In this document: one piece after another, positions 29,136 to 37,600 of the stretch
Layout of the letters: the number at the start of each line of letters is the position of its first letter
Numbering within the stretch: position 1 is the first letter of the stretch
NCBI RefSeq assembly: GCF_000968015.1
Contig: NZ_LACH01000026.1
Span: 21,505 to 85,504, forward strand
Length of the DNA: 64,000 nt
Direction: 5' to 3'
Origin: Pseudomonas fluorescens
Lineage (GTDB): Bacteria; Pseudomonadota; Gammaproteobacteria; Pseudomonadales; Pseudomonadaceae
Made by a program: the position numbers and the translations under genes
Notes under the pieces: model-generated
The model's input: the letters and a program-made list of their open reading frames with translations, nothing else
Told to the model about the DNA's origin: nothing
Database searches by the model: none

Positions 29136-31370
29136 ATGAGCTTCGGCGCCGATGAAGAGATCCTTCAGGATTTCCTGGTTGAGGCCGGCGAGATTCTAGA
29201 GCAACTGTCCGAACAGCTGGTCGAGCTTGAAAGCCGACCTGATGATGCGGACTTGCTCAATGCAATTTTTCGCGGTTTTCACACTGTAAAAGGAGGCGCC
29301 GGCTTCCTCCAGCTCAACGAGCTGGTGGAGTGCTGTCACATCGCCGAGAACGTGTTCGACATCCTGCGCAAGGGTGAACGTCGCGTCGACTCGGAACTGA
29401 TGGACGTGGTTCTCGAAGCGCTGGATGCGGTGAACGGCATGTTTACCGAAGTCCGCGAGCGCAGCCCGATCACGGCTGCCACGCCAGAATTGCTTGCGGC
29501 ACTGGCCCGTCTGGCCGAGCCGCAAACCGCCGATGAAACGGCACCGGTCGCCGAGGTGGTGGAAGAACCTGCCGCCGAGAGCGAATCGGGTGACATCACC
29601 GATAACGAATTCGAACAACTGCTGGACTCGCTGAACGCCGTCAAGGCTCAGGCAGAAGCCCCGGCAGTTGTGCCAGCGCCGAGCAGCAATGCGGCGGCCA
29701 GCGACGAAATCACCGATGCCGAGTTCGAGTCGTTGCTCGATCAGCTGCACGGTAAAGGCCAATTCGCCGTCGATGCGGTAGCCCCGGCGCCAGCCGCACC
29801 GGCTGCCCCGAAAGCGGCAGGCGACAGCTCCGATATCACCGATGACGAGTTCGAAGCACTGCTCGATCAGTTGCACGGCAAGGGCAACTTTGCCGTTGAA
29901 GCGCTGGAATCAGCCATTGCTGCGGTCCCGGCCCCGGCTGCGCCAACCGCTAAAGTGGCTGGCGGCGATCTGATCTCCGATCACGAGTTCGAATCGCTGC
30001 TCGACGAATTGCACGGCAAAGGCAAGTTCACTGAAGTGGGCACCGGTGCAGTGGTTTCGGCTCCAGCGTCCAAGGCCCCGGCACCTGTCGCGAAGCCTGC
30101 GGCCAAAGCGCCCGAGCCGCCGAAACCGGCAGCAGCAGCGGCTCCAGCACCTGCTCGCGCCGCTCCGTCCGCGCCGCCACCGGAAAAACCGGCCAGCGAA
30201 GCCGAGACCACCGTGCGGGTCGATACCGCGCGTCTCGACGAAATCATGAACATGGTTGGCGAGTTGGTACTGGTGCGTAACCGCTTGGTCCGTCTGGGCC
30301 TCAACAGCGGCGACGAAGCCATGTCCAAGGCCGTGTCGAACCTCGACGTGGTCACGGCCGACCTGCAAACCGCAGTCATGAAGACCCGGATGCAACCGAT
30401 CAAGAAGGTCTTCGGGCGCTTCCCGCGTCTGGTTCGCGACCTGGCTCGCCAGCTCAAGAAAGAGATCAACCTGGAACTGGTCGGCGAAGAAACCGACCTC
30501 GACAAGAACCTCGTCGAGGCCCTTGCCGACCCGCTGGTCCACTTGGTGCGCAACTCGGTCGACCACGGTATTGAAGAGCCGGCCGAACGTGAAGCGATGG
30601 GCAAACCTCGCAGCGGCAAGGTGATCCTGTCCGCTGAACAGGAAGGCGACCACATCCTTCTGTCCATTTCCGATGACGGCAAGGGCATGGACGCCGATGT
30701 TCTGCGCGGCATTGCCGTGAAGAAAGGCTTGATGGACAAGGATGCAGCGGATCGCCTCAGCGAATCCGATTGCTTCAACCTGATCTTCGCGCCGGGTTTC
30801 TCGACCAAGACCGAAATTTCCGATGTCTCCGGACGCGGCGTGGGCATGGACGTGGTGAAAACCAAAATCGCCCAGCTCAACGGCACCATCAATATCTATT
30901 CGACCAAGGGCAAGGGCTCCAAGATCGTCATCAAGGTCCCGTTGACCCTGGCGATCATGCCGACGCTGATGGTCATGCTGGGCAACCAGGCGTTTGCGTT
31001 CCCGCTGGTGAACGTCAACGAGATCTTCCACCTCGACCTGTCGCGCACCAACGTGGTGGACGGCCAGGAAGTGGTGATCGTGCGGGACAAGGCGCTGCCA
31101 TTGTTCTACCTCAAACGCTGGCTGGTCAGCTCCGCCGCTCACGAAGAGCAGCGCGAAGGCCATGTGGTGATCCTTTCGGTGGGCACTCAGCGGATCGGCT
31201 TCGTCGTCGATCAACTGGTGGGCCAGGAAGAAGTGGTCATCAAGCCATTGGGCAAAATGCTCCAGGGAACCCCGGGCATGTCTGGCGCCACCATCACCGG
31301 TGACGGCCGCATTGCGCTGATTCTCGATGTTCCGAGCATGCTCAAGCGTTACGCCGCACGGCGTATTTGA
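29136..31370 (+). CDS. cheA: CheA, chemotaxis histidine kinase
   Basis: 744 residues. P1 Hpt domain with His49 in [11 protein letters not shown]; a long linker (about 130-355) with four repeats of a DITDxEFExLLDxLHGKG unit; then P3 dimerisation ([20 protein letters not shown]), P4 kinase ([19 protein letters not shown]) and P5 CheW-like regulatory domains. It phosphorylates CheY and CheB. The linker repeats are separate acidic helical units and may be extra docking sites. Confidence 0.97.
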   Translation: MSFGADEEILQDFLVEAGEILEQLSEQLVELESRPDDADLLNAIFRGFHTVKGGAGFLQLNELVECCHIAENVFDILRKGERRVDSELMDVVLEALDAVNGMFTEVRERSPITAATPELLAALARLAEPQTADETAPVAEVVEEPAAESESGDITDNEFEQLLDSLNAVKAQAEAPAVVPAPSSNAAASDEITDAEFESLLDQLHGKGQFAVDAVAPAPAAPAAPKAAGDSSDITDDEFEALLDQLHGKGNFAVEALESAIAAVPAPAAPTAKVAGGDLISDHEFESLLDELHGKGKFTEVGTGAVVSAPASKAPAPVAKPAAKAPEPPKPAAAAAPAPARAAPSAPPPEKPASEAETTVRVDTARLDEIMNMVGELVLVRNRLVRLGLNSGDEAMSKAVSNLDVVTADLQTAVMKTRMQPIKKVFGRFPRLVRDLARQLKKEINLELVGEETDLDKNLVEALADPLVHLVRNSVDHGIEEPAEREAMGKPRSGKVILSAEQEGDHILLSISDDGKGMDADVLRGIAVKKGLMDKDAADRLSESDCFNLIFAPGFSTKTEISDVSGRGVGMDVVKTKIAQLNGTINIYSTKGKGSKIVIKVPLTLAIMPTLMVMLGNQAFAFPLVNVNEIFHLDLSRTNVVDGQEVVIVRDKALPLFYLKRWLVSSAAHEEQREGHVVILSVGTQRIGFVVDQLVGQEEVVIKPLGKMLQGTPGMSGATITGDGRIALILDVPSMLKRYAARRI
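29592..30027 (+). repeat. Four-copy coding repeat in the cheA linker
   Basis: Residues about 153-170, 191-209, 232-251 and 279-297 of CheA carry copies of (D/E)ITDxEFExLLDxL, three of them followed by HGKG. They are separated by Ala/Pro-rich spacers of 20-30 residues. Confidence 0.85.
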
Positions 31371-31419
31371 TTCTGGTGGGGCGGGGCGACTGAGCCTCGC
31401 TCCGTCTAACGGAGTGTTT

Positions 31420-32559
31420 ATGGCAGTTAAAGTCCTGGTGGTGGACGATTCGGGGTTTTTCCGCCGCCGCGTCTCGGAAATTCTTTCAGCGGATCCGAAT
31501 ATCCAGGTCGTCGGCACGGCGACCAACGGAAAAGAGGCGATTGATCAGGCGCTGGCCCTCAAGCCAGACGTGATCACCATGGACTACGAGATGCCGATGA
31601 TGGATGGCATCACGGCAGTGCGGCACATCATGCAGCGCTGCCCGACCCCAGTGTTGATGTTCTCCTCGCTGACCCACGAAGGCGCTCGGGTGACCCTCGA
31701 CGCGCTGGACGCCGGCGCGGTGGATTTCCTGCCGAAGAATTTCGAAGACATCTCCCGTAACCCGGAGAAGGTCAAGCAACTGCTATGCGAGAAGATTCTC
31801 AGCATCTCGCGCAGTAACCGTCGCGCCAACACCTACAGCGCTCCGGCACCTGTCGCCGCCCCCGCCCCGACGCCTGCACCTTCGAGCGTCAGCAGCTACG
31901 GCAGCTACGGCAGCAGCGCGCCTGCGCGTCCGGCACCGGCTCCGATTCCGGCGCGTACGCACGCGCCAGCCTCGTCGTCGCCCGCGCCGAAACGCAAAGC
32001 CTACAAACTGGTCGCCATCGGTACGTCCACGGGCGGCCCGGTTGCCTTGCAGCGGGTTTTGACCCAGTTGCCGGCCAATTTCCCCGCGCCGATCGTATTG
32101 ATCCAGCACATGCCGGCGGCCTTTACCAAGGCCTTCGCCGAACGTCTGGACAAGCTTTGCCGAATCAGCGTCAAGGAAGCCGAGGATGGCGACATCCTGC
32201 GTCCGGGCCTGGCGTTGCTGGCGCCGGGTGGCAAGCAAATGATGATCGACGGTCGTGGCGCGGTGAAAATCCTCCCGGGCGACGAACGTTTGAACTACAA
32301 GCCGTGCGTGGACATCACCTTCGGTTCCGCAGCCAAGTCTTACGGTGACAAAGTTCTGGCGGTCGTATTGACCGGCATGGGCGCCGATGGTCGTGAAGGC
32401 GCGCGTCTGCTCAAGCAGGGCGGCAGTGCAATCTGGGCTCAGGATGAAGCCAGCTGCGTGATCTACGGCATGCCGATGGCCATCGTCAAAGCCGAACTCG
32501 CCGACGCGGTGTACAGCCTGGACGATATCGGCAAGCATCTGGTCGAGGCTTGTCTCTGA
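31420..32559 (+). CDS. cheB: CheB, chemoreceptor methylesterase
   Basis: 379 residues from ATG 31420, preceded by GGAG. The receiver has Asp55 in [12 protein letters not shown] long Ala/Pro/Ser linker (about 145-212, including SYGSYGSS) leads to the methylesterase domain with [12 protein letters not shown] and MGADGREG, the catalytic Ser-His-Asp region. It removes methyl groups from receptors for adaptation. Its stop overlaps the motC start. No cheR lies in this window. Confidence 0.96.
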   Translation: MAVKVLVVDDSGFFRRRVSEILSADPNIQVVGTATNGKEAIDQALALKPDVITMDYEMPMMDGITAVRHIMQRCPTPVLMFSSLTHEGARVTLDALDAGAVDFLPKNFEDISRNPEKVKQLLCEKILSISRSNRRANTYSAPAPVAAPAPTPAPSSVSSYGSYGSSAPARPAPAPIPARTHAPASSSPAPKRKAYKLVAIGTSTGGPVALQRVLTQLPANFPAPIVLIQHMPAAFTKAFAERLDKLCRISVKEAEDGDILRPGLALLAPGGKQMMIDGRGAVKILPGDERLNYKPCVDITFGSAAKSYGDKVLAVVLTGMGADGREGARLLKQGGSAIWAQDEASCVIYGMPMAIVKAELADAVYSLDDIGKHLVEACL

Positions 32560-33299
32560 TGGATGTTTTAAGCCTTATCGGGATGATCATGGCGTTCGTC
32601 GCCATCATTGGCGGCAACTACCTTGAAGGCGGCCACCTCGGCGCCTTGGCCAATGGCCCGGCGGCGTTGATCGTTATCGGCGGAACCGTCGGTGCGGCGC
32701 TGCTGCAGTCACCGATGAGCGCCTTCAAGCGCGCCATGCAGATTCTGGCCTGGATCCTGTTTCCTCCGCGCATCGACCTCGCTGGTGGCGTCGATCGCGT
32801 TGTGAACTGGAGCCTGACCGCGCGCAAGGAAGGCCTGCTGGGTCTGGAGGGGGTAGCCGATGCCGAATCGGACAACTACTCGCGCAAAGGCCTGCAACTA
32901 CTGGTTGACGGCGCCGAGCCAGAAGCGATTCGCAGCATTCTGGAAGTGGATTTCTACACCCAGGAAAGCCGCGACATCGAAGCCGCCAAAGTCTTCGAAA
33001 GCATGGGCGGCTACGCGCCGACCATCGGCATCATCGGTGCGGTGATGGGCCTGATCCACGTGATGGGCAACCTGGGGGATCCATCGCAACTGGGTAGCGG
33101 CATTGCCGTGGCCTTCGTCGCGACCATCTACGGCGTGGCCAGTGCCAACCTGGTGCTGCTGCCGATTGCCGCCAAACTCAAGTCCGTCGCTTTGCGGCAG
33201 TCGCGTTATCGCGAAATGTTGTTGGAAGGCATTCTGTCGATCGCCGAAGGTGAAAACCCTCGCTCTATTGAGCTGAAGCTTCAGGGCTTCATGGATTGA
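32559..33299 (+). CDS. motC: MotC, MotA-type stator protein
   Basis: 246 residues with four membrane spans. The MotA pattern GGYAPTIGIIGAVMGLI in span 3 is visible. With MotD it forms one of the two stator types of pseudomonads, which move protons and push on FliG. The start overlaps the cheB stop (TGATG). The usual short gap to its partner is replaced by a 280-nt structured spacer. Confidence 0.94.
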   Translation: MDVLSLIGMIMAFVAIIGGNYLEGGHLGALANGPAALIVIGGTVGAALLQSPMSAFKRAMQILAWILFPPRIDLAGGVDRVVNWSLTARKEGLLGLEGVADAESDNYSRKGLQLLVDGAEPEAIRSILEVDFYTQESRDIEAAKVFESMGGYAPTIGIIGAVMGLIHVMGNLGDPSQLGSGIAVAFVATIYGVASANLVLLPIAAKLKSVALRQSRYREMLLEGILSIAEGENPRSIELKLQGFMD

Positions 33300-33300
33300 T

Positions 33301-33305
33301 GGGAG
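33301..33305 (+). promoter_or_regulatory. Shine-Dalgarno-like GGGAG left upstream of the motC-motD insert
   Basis: GGGAG sits right after the motC stop, 3 nt before the 268-bp inverted-repeat element. No purine-rich site is seen directly before the motD ATG at 33580. This is therefore probably the ancestral ribosome site of motD. Confidence 0.45.
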
Positions 33306-33308
33306 ACG

Positions 33309-33576
33309 CAGGGCGTGCTCACAGTAAATGATGAAGCGCGCAGCGCCCCGCAAGCCACAAGACTAGGCATGAGGAGAGAGGTTTGGTCGCTTCAAATGAA
33401 CGACGAATAACGACGTATTGTGGCTTGCGGGGCGCTGCCCTCCGGGTTGGCGCTGTGATTGCGCCAGGCTGCGTTGCGCGACTTGAGAAGGGAAACGACC
33501 ATTCTCGGCGTCACGCGCCTTGCCTGGCACAATCGCAGCGCCAACGCGCTTCATCATTTACTGTGAGCACGCCCTG
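33309..33576. repeat. 268-bp structured inverted-repeat element between motC and motD
   Basis: The ends 33309-33340 and 33545-33576 are a perfect 32-bp inverted repeat. Inside, 33341-33360 pairs perfectly with 33418-33437 (20 bp). 33446-33469 pairs with 33522-33545 (24 nt, with one G-U-type pair and one mismatch). Smaller hairpins cap both arms: 33386-33404 with loop AAAT, and GAGAA/TTCTC at 33485-33506. The whole can fold as a three-way junction. It has no ORF of note and no clear target duplication, and looks like a MITE-like mobile or structured RNA element. It is not a REP of the families seen elsewhere in the window. Confidence 0.85.
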
Positions 33577-33579
33577 ACC

Positions 33580-34470
33580 ATGGCACGTCGTCGCCAACCT
33601 GAAGAACATGTAAACCATGAGCGTTGGCTGGTTTCGTACGCCGACTTCATTACGTTGCTGTTCGCTTTCTTCGTGGTGATGTACTCGATCTCTTCTATCA
33701 ACGAAGGCAAGTACAAGGTTATTTCCGAAGCGTTGATCGGGGTCTTTACCGACTCCGACCACGCTCTCAAGCCGATCCCGATCGGCGACGAGCGACCGAA
33801 GACCGTAACCCCGGCCAAGCCGCTGGTTAAAGACGCCGAACAAGTCGACGCCGGTATCGCGGGTGCCAGCGATCCGCTCAAAAGCATCGCCGACGACATC
33901 AGCGCCGCGTTCGGCGACCTGATCAGCTCCAACCAGATGACCATTCGCGGCAACGAGCTGTGGGTCGAGATCGAACTCAATTCCAGCCTGTTGTTTGGCA
34001 GCGGCGACGCCATGCCCAGTGACATCGCGTTCAACATCATCGACAAGGTTGCCGCGATTCTGAAGCCGTTCGACAACCCGATTCACGTCGAAGGTTTCAC
34101 TGACGATCAACCGATCCGCACCGCGCAATACCCGACCAACTGGGAGCTGTCCTCGGCCCGGTCGGCGAGCATCGTGCGCATGCTGGCGATGCAGGGTGTG
34201 AACCCCGGTCGCCTGGCGTCGGTGGGTTACGGCGAGTTCCAGCCAGTGGCCAACAACGCCACTGCCGAGGGCCGGGCACGTAACCGGCGTGTCGTGCTGG
34301 TGGTGTCACGAAATCTCGATGTACGCCGCAGTCTCACCGGTACCGGAACCGCCAATGCAAAACCGGATGCCGCGTTGAAGCGTGCTGGCACACAAACTGC
34401 ACCGACCCCGGTCAAGTCGCCGGGACGAGAGAGTGCCGTCAATTCTCCGTCACCCGCATTAATACGTTGA
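33580..34470 (+). CDS. motD: MotD, MotB-type stator protein
   Basis: 296 residues from ATG 33580. One membrane span (about 20-40) contains the proton-binding Asp22 in YADFITLLFAFF. The OmpA/peptidoglycan-binding domain spans about 140-265 (VEGFTDDQPIR, NWELSSARS, NRRVVLVVS). The start lies 3 nt after the structured element and has no good ribosome site. An in-frame TTG at 33520 inside the element would add 20 residues. Confidence 0.93.
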   Translation: MARRRQPEEHVNHERWLVSYADFITLLFAFFVVMYSISSINEGKYKVISEALIGVFTDSDHALKPIPIGDERPKTVTPAKPLVKDAEQVDAGIAGASDPLKSIADDISAAFGDLISSNQMTIRGNELWVEIELNSSLLFGSGDAMPSDIAFNIIDKVAAILKPFDNPIHVEGFTDDQPIRTAQYPTNWELSSARSASIVRMLAMQGVNPGRLASVGYGEFQPVANNATAEGRARNRRVVLVVSRNLDVRRSLTGTGTANAKPDAALKRAGTQTAPTPVKSPGRESAVNSPSPALIR

Positions 34471-34479
34471 GCTATTTCT

Positions 34480-34498
34480 CGGTCGACCATGTCGACCG
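34480..34498 (+). promoter_or_regulatory. Hairpin touching the ribosome site of parC
   Basis: CGGTCGAC-CAT-GTCGACCG is a perfect 8-bp stem whose right end borders GGGAGGA, the ribosome site of the next gene (ATG 34514). It could slow translation of parC relative to motD. No T run follows, so it is not a terminator. Confidence 0.45.
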
Positions 34499-34513
34499 GG
34501 AGGAACAATCCGA

Positions 34514-35302
34514 ATGAGAGTCTGGGCAGTTGCCAATCAAAAGGGTGGTGTTGGTAAAACCACTTCCTCTATCGCTTTAGCCGGTTTGCTGGCCGAGGCG
34601 GGCAAGCGCGTGGTTGTGGTCGATCTCGACCCCCACGGCTCCATGACCAGTTACTTCGGTTACGACCCCGACAGCCTGGAACACAGCAGCTACGACCTGT
34701 TCCTGAATAAGGGCAGTGTGCCGCAAGGCTTGCCCGGTCAGTTGTTGTTGCCCACCAGCCACGAGAGTATTTCCCTGCTGCCATCAAGCACCGCACTCGC
34801 GACCCTCGAGCGCCAGTCGCCGGGGCAGAGTGGCTTGGGCCTGGTGATTGCCAAGAGCCTGGCGCAACTTTGGCAGGATTTCGATTACGCCGTGATCGAC
34901 AGCCCGCCGTTGCTCGGCTTGCTGATGGTCAATGCCTTGGCGGCGAGCCAGCAATTGGTGATTCCGGTGCAGACCGAACACCTGGCCGTCAAAGGCCTGG
35001 AGCGCATGGTCAACACCCTGGCGATGATCAACCGTTCGCGTAAACAAGCGCTGCCGTTCAGCATCGTGCCGACCCTGTTCGACCGCCGCACGCAGGCTTC
35101 CCTCGGAACGTTGCGGGTGTTGCGTGACAAGTACCCGGAAGAAATCTGGCAGGGCTATATCCCGGTCGATACTCGCTTGCGTGATGCCAGCCGTGCGGGT
35201 GTGACCCCTTCGCAGTTCGACGGCAAGAGCCGTGGGGTGCTGGCTTATCGCGCGTTGCTCAAGCATCTGCTGGCCGCACAACTTGTTCCGCAGGTGGCGT
35301 GA
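34514..35302 (+). CDS. parC: ParC-like ParA-family ATPase for polar chemotaxis arrays
   Basis: 262 residues. The deviant Walker A KGGVGKTTSS, VDLDPHGS and VIDSPPLLGL identify a ParA/Soj ATPase. No parB or parS accompanies it. It sits between motD and a CheW-domain protein. In Vibrio, and by similarity in pseudomonads, such a ParA (ParC) places chemosensory arrays at the pole together with ParP. The symbol is by analogy. Confidence 0.85.
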   Translation: MRVWAVANQKGGVGKTTSSIALAGLLAEAGKRVVVVDLDPHGSMTSYFGYDPDSLEHSSYDLFLNKGSVPQGLPGQLLLPTSHESISLLPSSTALATLERQSPGQSGLGLVIAKSLAQLWQDFDYAVIDSPPLLGLLMVNALAASQQLVIPVQTEHLAVKGLERMVNTLAMINRSRKQALPFSIVPTLFDRRTQASLGTLRVLRDKYPEEIWQGYIPVDTRLRDASRAGVTPSQFDGKSRGVLAYRALLKHLLAAQLVPQVA

Positions 35303-35303
35303 G

Positions 35304-36188
35304 ATGAACCGCCCGGTAAAAATCACCTCGCGCCCGCAATTGGCTCTCCAGTCTTATCTGGACAGCTTGCTGATGGAGGCGACTGAAGAGTTGCCGCCGG
35401 AAATCGAAGCGCTGGTTGAAATCGTTGAGGTTGTTGAAGCGGTCGAAGTTGAAGCTGCACTGGACGAGTTCCAGGCGGCGGTGCTTGAAGAGCAGGCTCG
35501 CGATGCACAGAAACCCGCCGTGGTTGCCGCGCCGGTAGCAGCGCCCGTGGTAAAAGCACCGGTAGTCTTGATCGAAGCACCAGCGCCGGTTCTCGCGCCT
35601 GTATCGACCATCGCACCGTTGCTGCAAGCCTTGGTGCCGCCGGTGGTCGAAGTCCACCTGCCGCCGAGCAATACGCCGCCACCGGTGGAAACCGATGGTC
35701 GTCCGTCCTGGGCCGCCGAACCATTCGAATGCCTGTTGTTCGATGTCGCCGGGCTGACCTTGGCGGTGCCGCTGGTGTGCCTGGGCTCAATTTATTCTTT
35801 GGCCGGTCATGAACTGACACCGCTGTTCGGTCAGCCGGAATGGTTCCTCGGGATCCTGCCGAGTCAGGCCGGCAACCTGAAAGTATTGGATACCGCGCGT
35901 TGGGTCATGCCGGACCGCTACCGCGACGATTTTCGTCAGGGCCTGCAATACGTTATTTCGGTTCAGGGCTATGAGTGGGGACTGGCGGTGCATCAGGTCA
36001 GTCGCTCATTGCGCCTGGACCCGAACGAAATCAAATGGAGAAGTCATCGAGGTCAGCGGCCATGGCTCGCCGGCACGGTGATTGAGCACATGTGTGCGCT
36101 GCTGGACGTTTCCGCCCTGGCCGAGTTGATCGCCAGCGGCGGGGCAAAGCACATGGGCAGCAGCAAGCCGCTACACAAACCGACATAG
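35304..36188 (+). CDS. parP: ParP-like CheW-domain protein
   Basis: 294 residues from ATG 35304, overlapping no other gene and 2 nt after parC. A Glu/Val/Ala/Pro-rich N-terminal tail (about 1-145) precedes a CheW-like domain (from about FECLLFDVAGLTLAVP). ParP-type proteins link ParC to CheA and so tether arrays at the pole. Assignment rests on domain layout and position. Confidence 0.82.
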   Translation: MNRPVKITSRPQLALQSYLDSLLMEATEELPPEIEALVEIVEVVEAVEVEAALDEFQAAVLEEQARDAQKPAVVAAPVAAPVVKAPVVLIEAPAPVLAPVSTIAPLLQALVPPVVEVHLPPSNTPPPVETDGRPSWAAEPFECLLFDVAGLTLAVPLVCLGSIYSLAGHELTPLFGQPEWFLGILPSQAGNLKVLDTARWVMPDRYRDDFRQGLQYVISVQGYEWGLAVHQVSRSLRLDPNEIKWRSHRGQRPWLAGTVIEHMCALLDVSALAELIASGGAKHMGSSKPLHKPT

Positions 36189-36211
36189 CTGCCGACATAA
36201 CAAGTATGCGA

Positions 36212-36261
36212 CGGCATTGTTGAATGCCGCCAACAGAACACACACCGCTAGGGCGGTTTTT
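36212..36261 (+). terminator. Two hairpins with a U tract between parP and cheW
   Basis: CGGCAT-TGTTGA-ATGCCG (36212-36229) is followed by ACCGC-TAGG-GCGGT (36244-36257) and TTTT. The second has terminator shape but only a 5-bp stem. It may weaken read-through into cheW or act as an attenuator. Confidence 0.45.
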
Positions 36262-36275
36262 CGAGGGGTCAGGGT

Positions 36276-36761
36276 ATGAGTAATCAAGCGACGAATGCAA
36301 AAGGTTCTGAAGATCCGATCCTGCAATGGGTGACCTTCAAACTGGACAATGAAACCTACGGCATCAACGTGATGCGCGTTCAGGAAGTCCTGCGTTACAC
36401 CGAAATCGCCCCGGTCCCGGGTGCCCCGAGCTACGTGCTGGGCATCATCAACCTGCGCGGTAACGTGGTCACCGTGATCGACACCCGTCAGCGCTTCGGC
36501 CTGATGAACGCCGAAATCAGCGACAACACCCGTATCGTCATCATTGAAGCCGACAAGCAAGTCGTCGGGATCATGGTCGACAGCGTCGCCGAAGTGGTTT
36601 ACCTGCGTCAGTCGGAAATCGAAACCGCGCCGAACGTCGGTAACGAAGAATCCGCCAAGTTCATCCAGGGCGTGTGCAACAAGAACAACGAACTGCTGAT
36701 CCTGGTCGAGTTGGACAAGATGATGAGCGAAGAAGAATGGTCGGACCTGGAGAACATCTGA
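36276..36761 (+). CDS. cheW: CheW, chemotaxis coupling protein
   Basis: 161 residues with a single CheW domain (LQWVTFKLDNETYGINV, GIINLRGNVVTVID). It bridges chemoreceptors and CheA. It is followed without gap by a small membrane protein. Confidence 0.96.
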   Translation: MSNQATNAKGSEDPILQWVTFKLDNETYGINVMRVQEVLRYTEIAPVPGAPSYVLGIINLRGNVVTVIDTRQRFGLMNAEISDNTRIVIIEADKQVVGIMVDSVAEVVYLRQSEIETAPNVGNEESAKFIQGVCNKNNELLILVELDKMMSEEEWSDLENI

Positions 36762-37154
36762 TTGATTCTTGAGGTAGCGGTCATTGTCCTGTTCCTCTTC
36801 TGGGCAGGCACGCTGGCGATGTTTCTGGCGTACATACGAGGCCAACGACTGATCGCCGCGCAACAGGCCCAGGGCGATGCGCTGCGCGATCAGCGCATCA
36901 GGGACCTGGCCCGGCGTGTCGAGGACTACCAGAGCGGCAACGTGCGCATGGGTGAAGACCTGCACGAACTGCGTGCAGTGGTTGCCCCGTTGCCGGACAA
37001 ACTGGCTCAACTGGAACAGCGCGATCCGTCGAGCCTGTCGTTTGCACAGGCGGCAAAACTGGTCGGTATGGGCGCGAGCGTCGATGAACTGACTCAGTCC
37101 TGCGGCTTGACCCAGGCTGAGGCAGAGTTGATGAGCAAGATGCACAAGAACTGA
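36762..37154 (+). CDS. DUF2802 membrane protein
   Basis: 130 residues from a TTG directly after the cheW stop. One N-terminal membrane span (about 3-25) is followed by a helical stretch and a C-terminal HTH-like SVDELTQSCGLTQAEAELM. It is a conserved companion of cheW in pseudomonads; function unknown. The TTG start is chosen because no ATG or GTG fits before the membrane span. Confidence 0.85.
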   Translation: MILEVAVIVLFLFWAGTLAMFLAYIRGQRLIAAQQAQGDALRDQRIRDLARRVEDYQSGNVRMGEDLHELRAVVAPLPDKLAQLEQRDPSSLSFAQAAKLVGMGASVDELTQSCGLTQAEAELMSKMHKN

Positions 37155-37160
37155 CAGATC

Positions 37161-37255
37161 AAAAGATCGCAGCCTCGTTTCACTCGACAGCTCCTACAGG
37201 GTGTACTCCATCCCAATGTAGGAGCTGTCGAGTGAAACGAGGCTGCGATCTTTTT
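37161..37255. repeat. Large REP-type hairpin between convergent genes
   Basis: Arms of about 40 nt beginning AAAAGATCGCAGCCTCG and ending with its complement (TTTTT) surround a short spacer. It separates the DUF2802 gene from the convergent FlhB-like gene and could terminate both. The inner arm (TCACTCGACAGCTCC) differs from the common GATCGCAGCCTTCGG family. Confidence 0.85.
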
Positions 37256-37270
37256 GCATTCAGCGCCGAA

Positions 37271-37600
37271 TCAATAGTCATCCCCGCGATCGGTGATGTC
37301 CTTCTCGATCATCGGCGCATTCGGATCCTGCCCCTGCGGAAACTTGCCCTTCAAATTCCACGCAAACGCAATAATCTCGGCAATCGTGCGATACAACTCC
37401 TCCGGAATACTCTCCCCCAATTCCATCCGCGCCAGCAGTTTCACCAGCTCGGCGTTCTCGTAGATCGGCACTTCATAATCGCGGGCAATCTTCAGAATGG
37501 CTTCGGCCAGTGCTTCGTCACCCTTGGCCGTGAGGGTAGGGGCGTGGCTGCCGTCGTATTTGAGGGCGATGGCCTGGCGCGGGGTGTTGGGATTTCTCAT
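37271..37600 (-). CDS. Short FlhB-like protein (C-terminal domain only)
   Basis: 109 residues resembling only the cytoplasmic C-terminal part of FlhB/YscU (AIALKYDG, ELVKLLARMELGESIPEELY). It lacks the membrane part and begins right where the NPTH cleavage site would be, so it resembles a permanently cleaved FlhB C-terminus. Its start overlaps the stop of the FliK-like gene. Its role with the export apparatus is inferred. Confidence 0.88.
   Translation of the reverse strand: MRNPNTPRQAIALKYDGSHAPTLTAKGDEALAEAILKIARDYEVPIYENAELVKLLARMELGESIPEELYRTIAEIIAFAWNLKGKFPQGQDPNAPMIEKDITDRGDDY

Noticed and set aside
29910..31526. A 538-codon minus-strand open frame opposite cheA
   Set aside because: The cheA frame explains the region fully. 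The antisense frame has no recognisable motif.
33309..33576. The motC-motD element as an insertion sequence
   Set aside because: It is too short for a transposase, contains no credible ORF and shows no clear target duplication, so it is described as a structured repeat instead.
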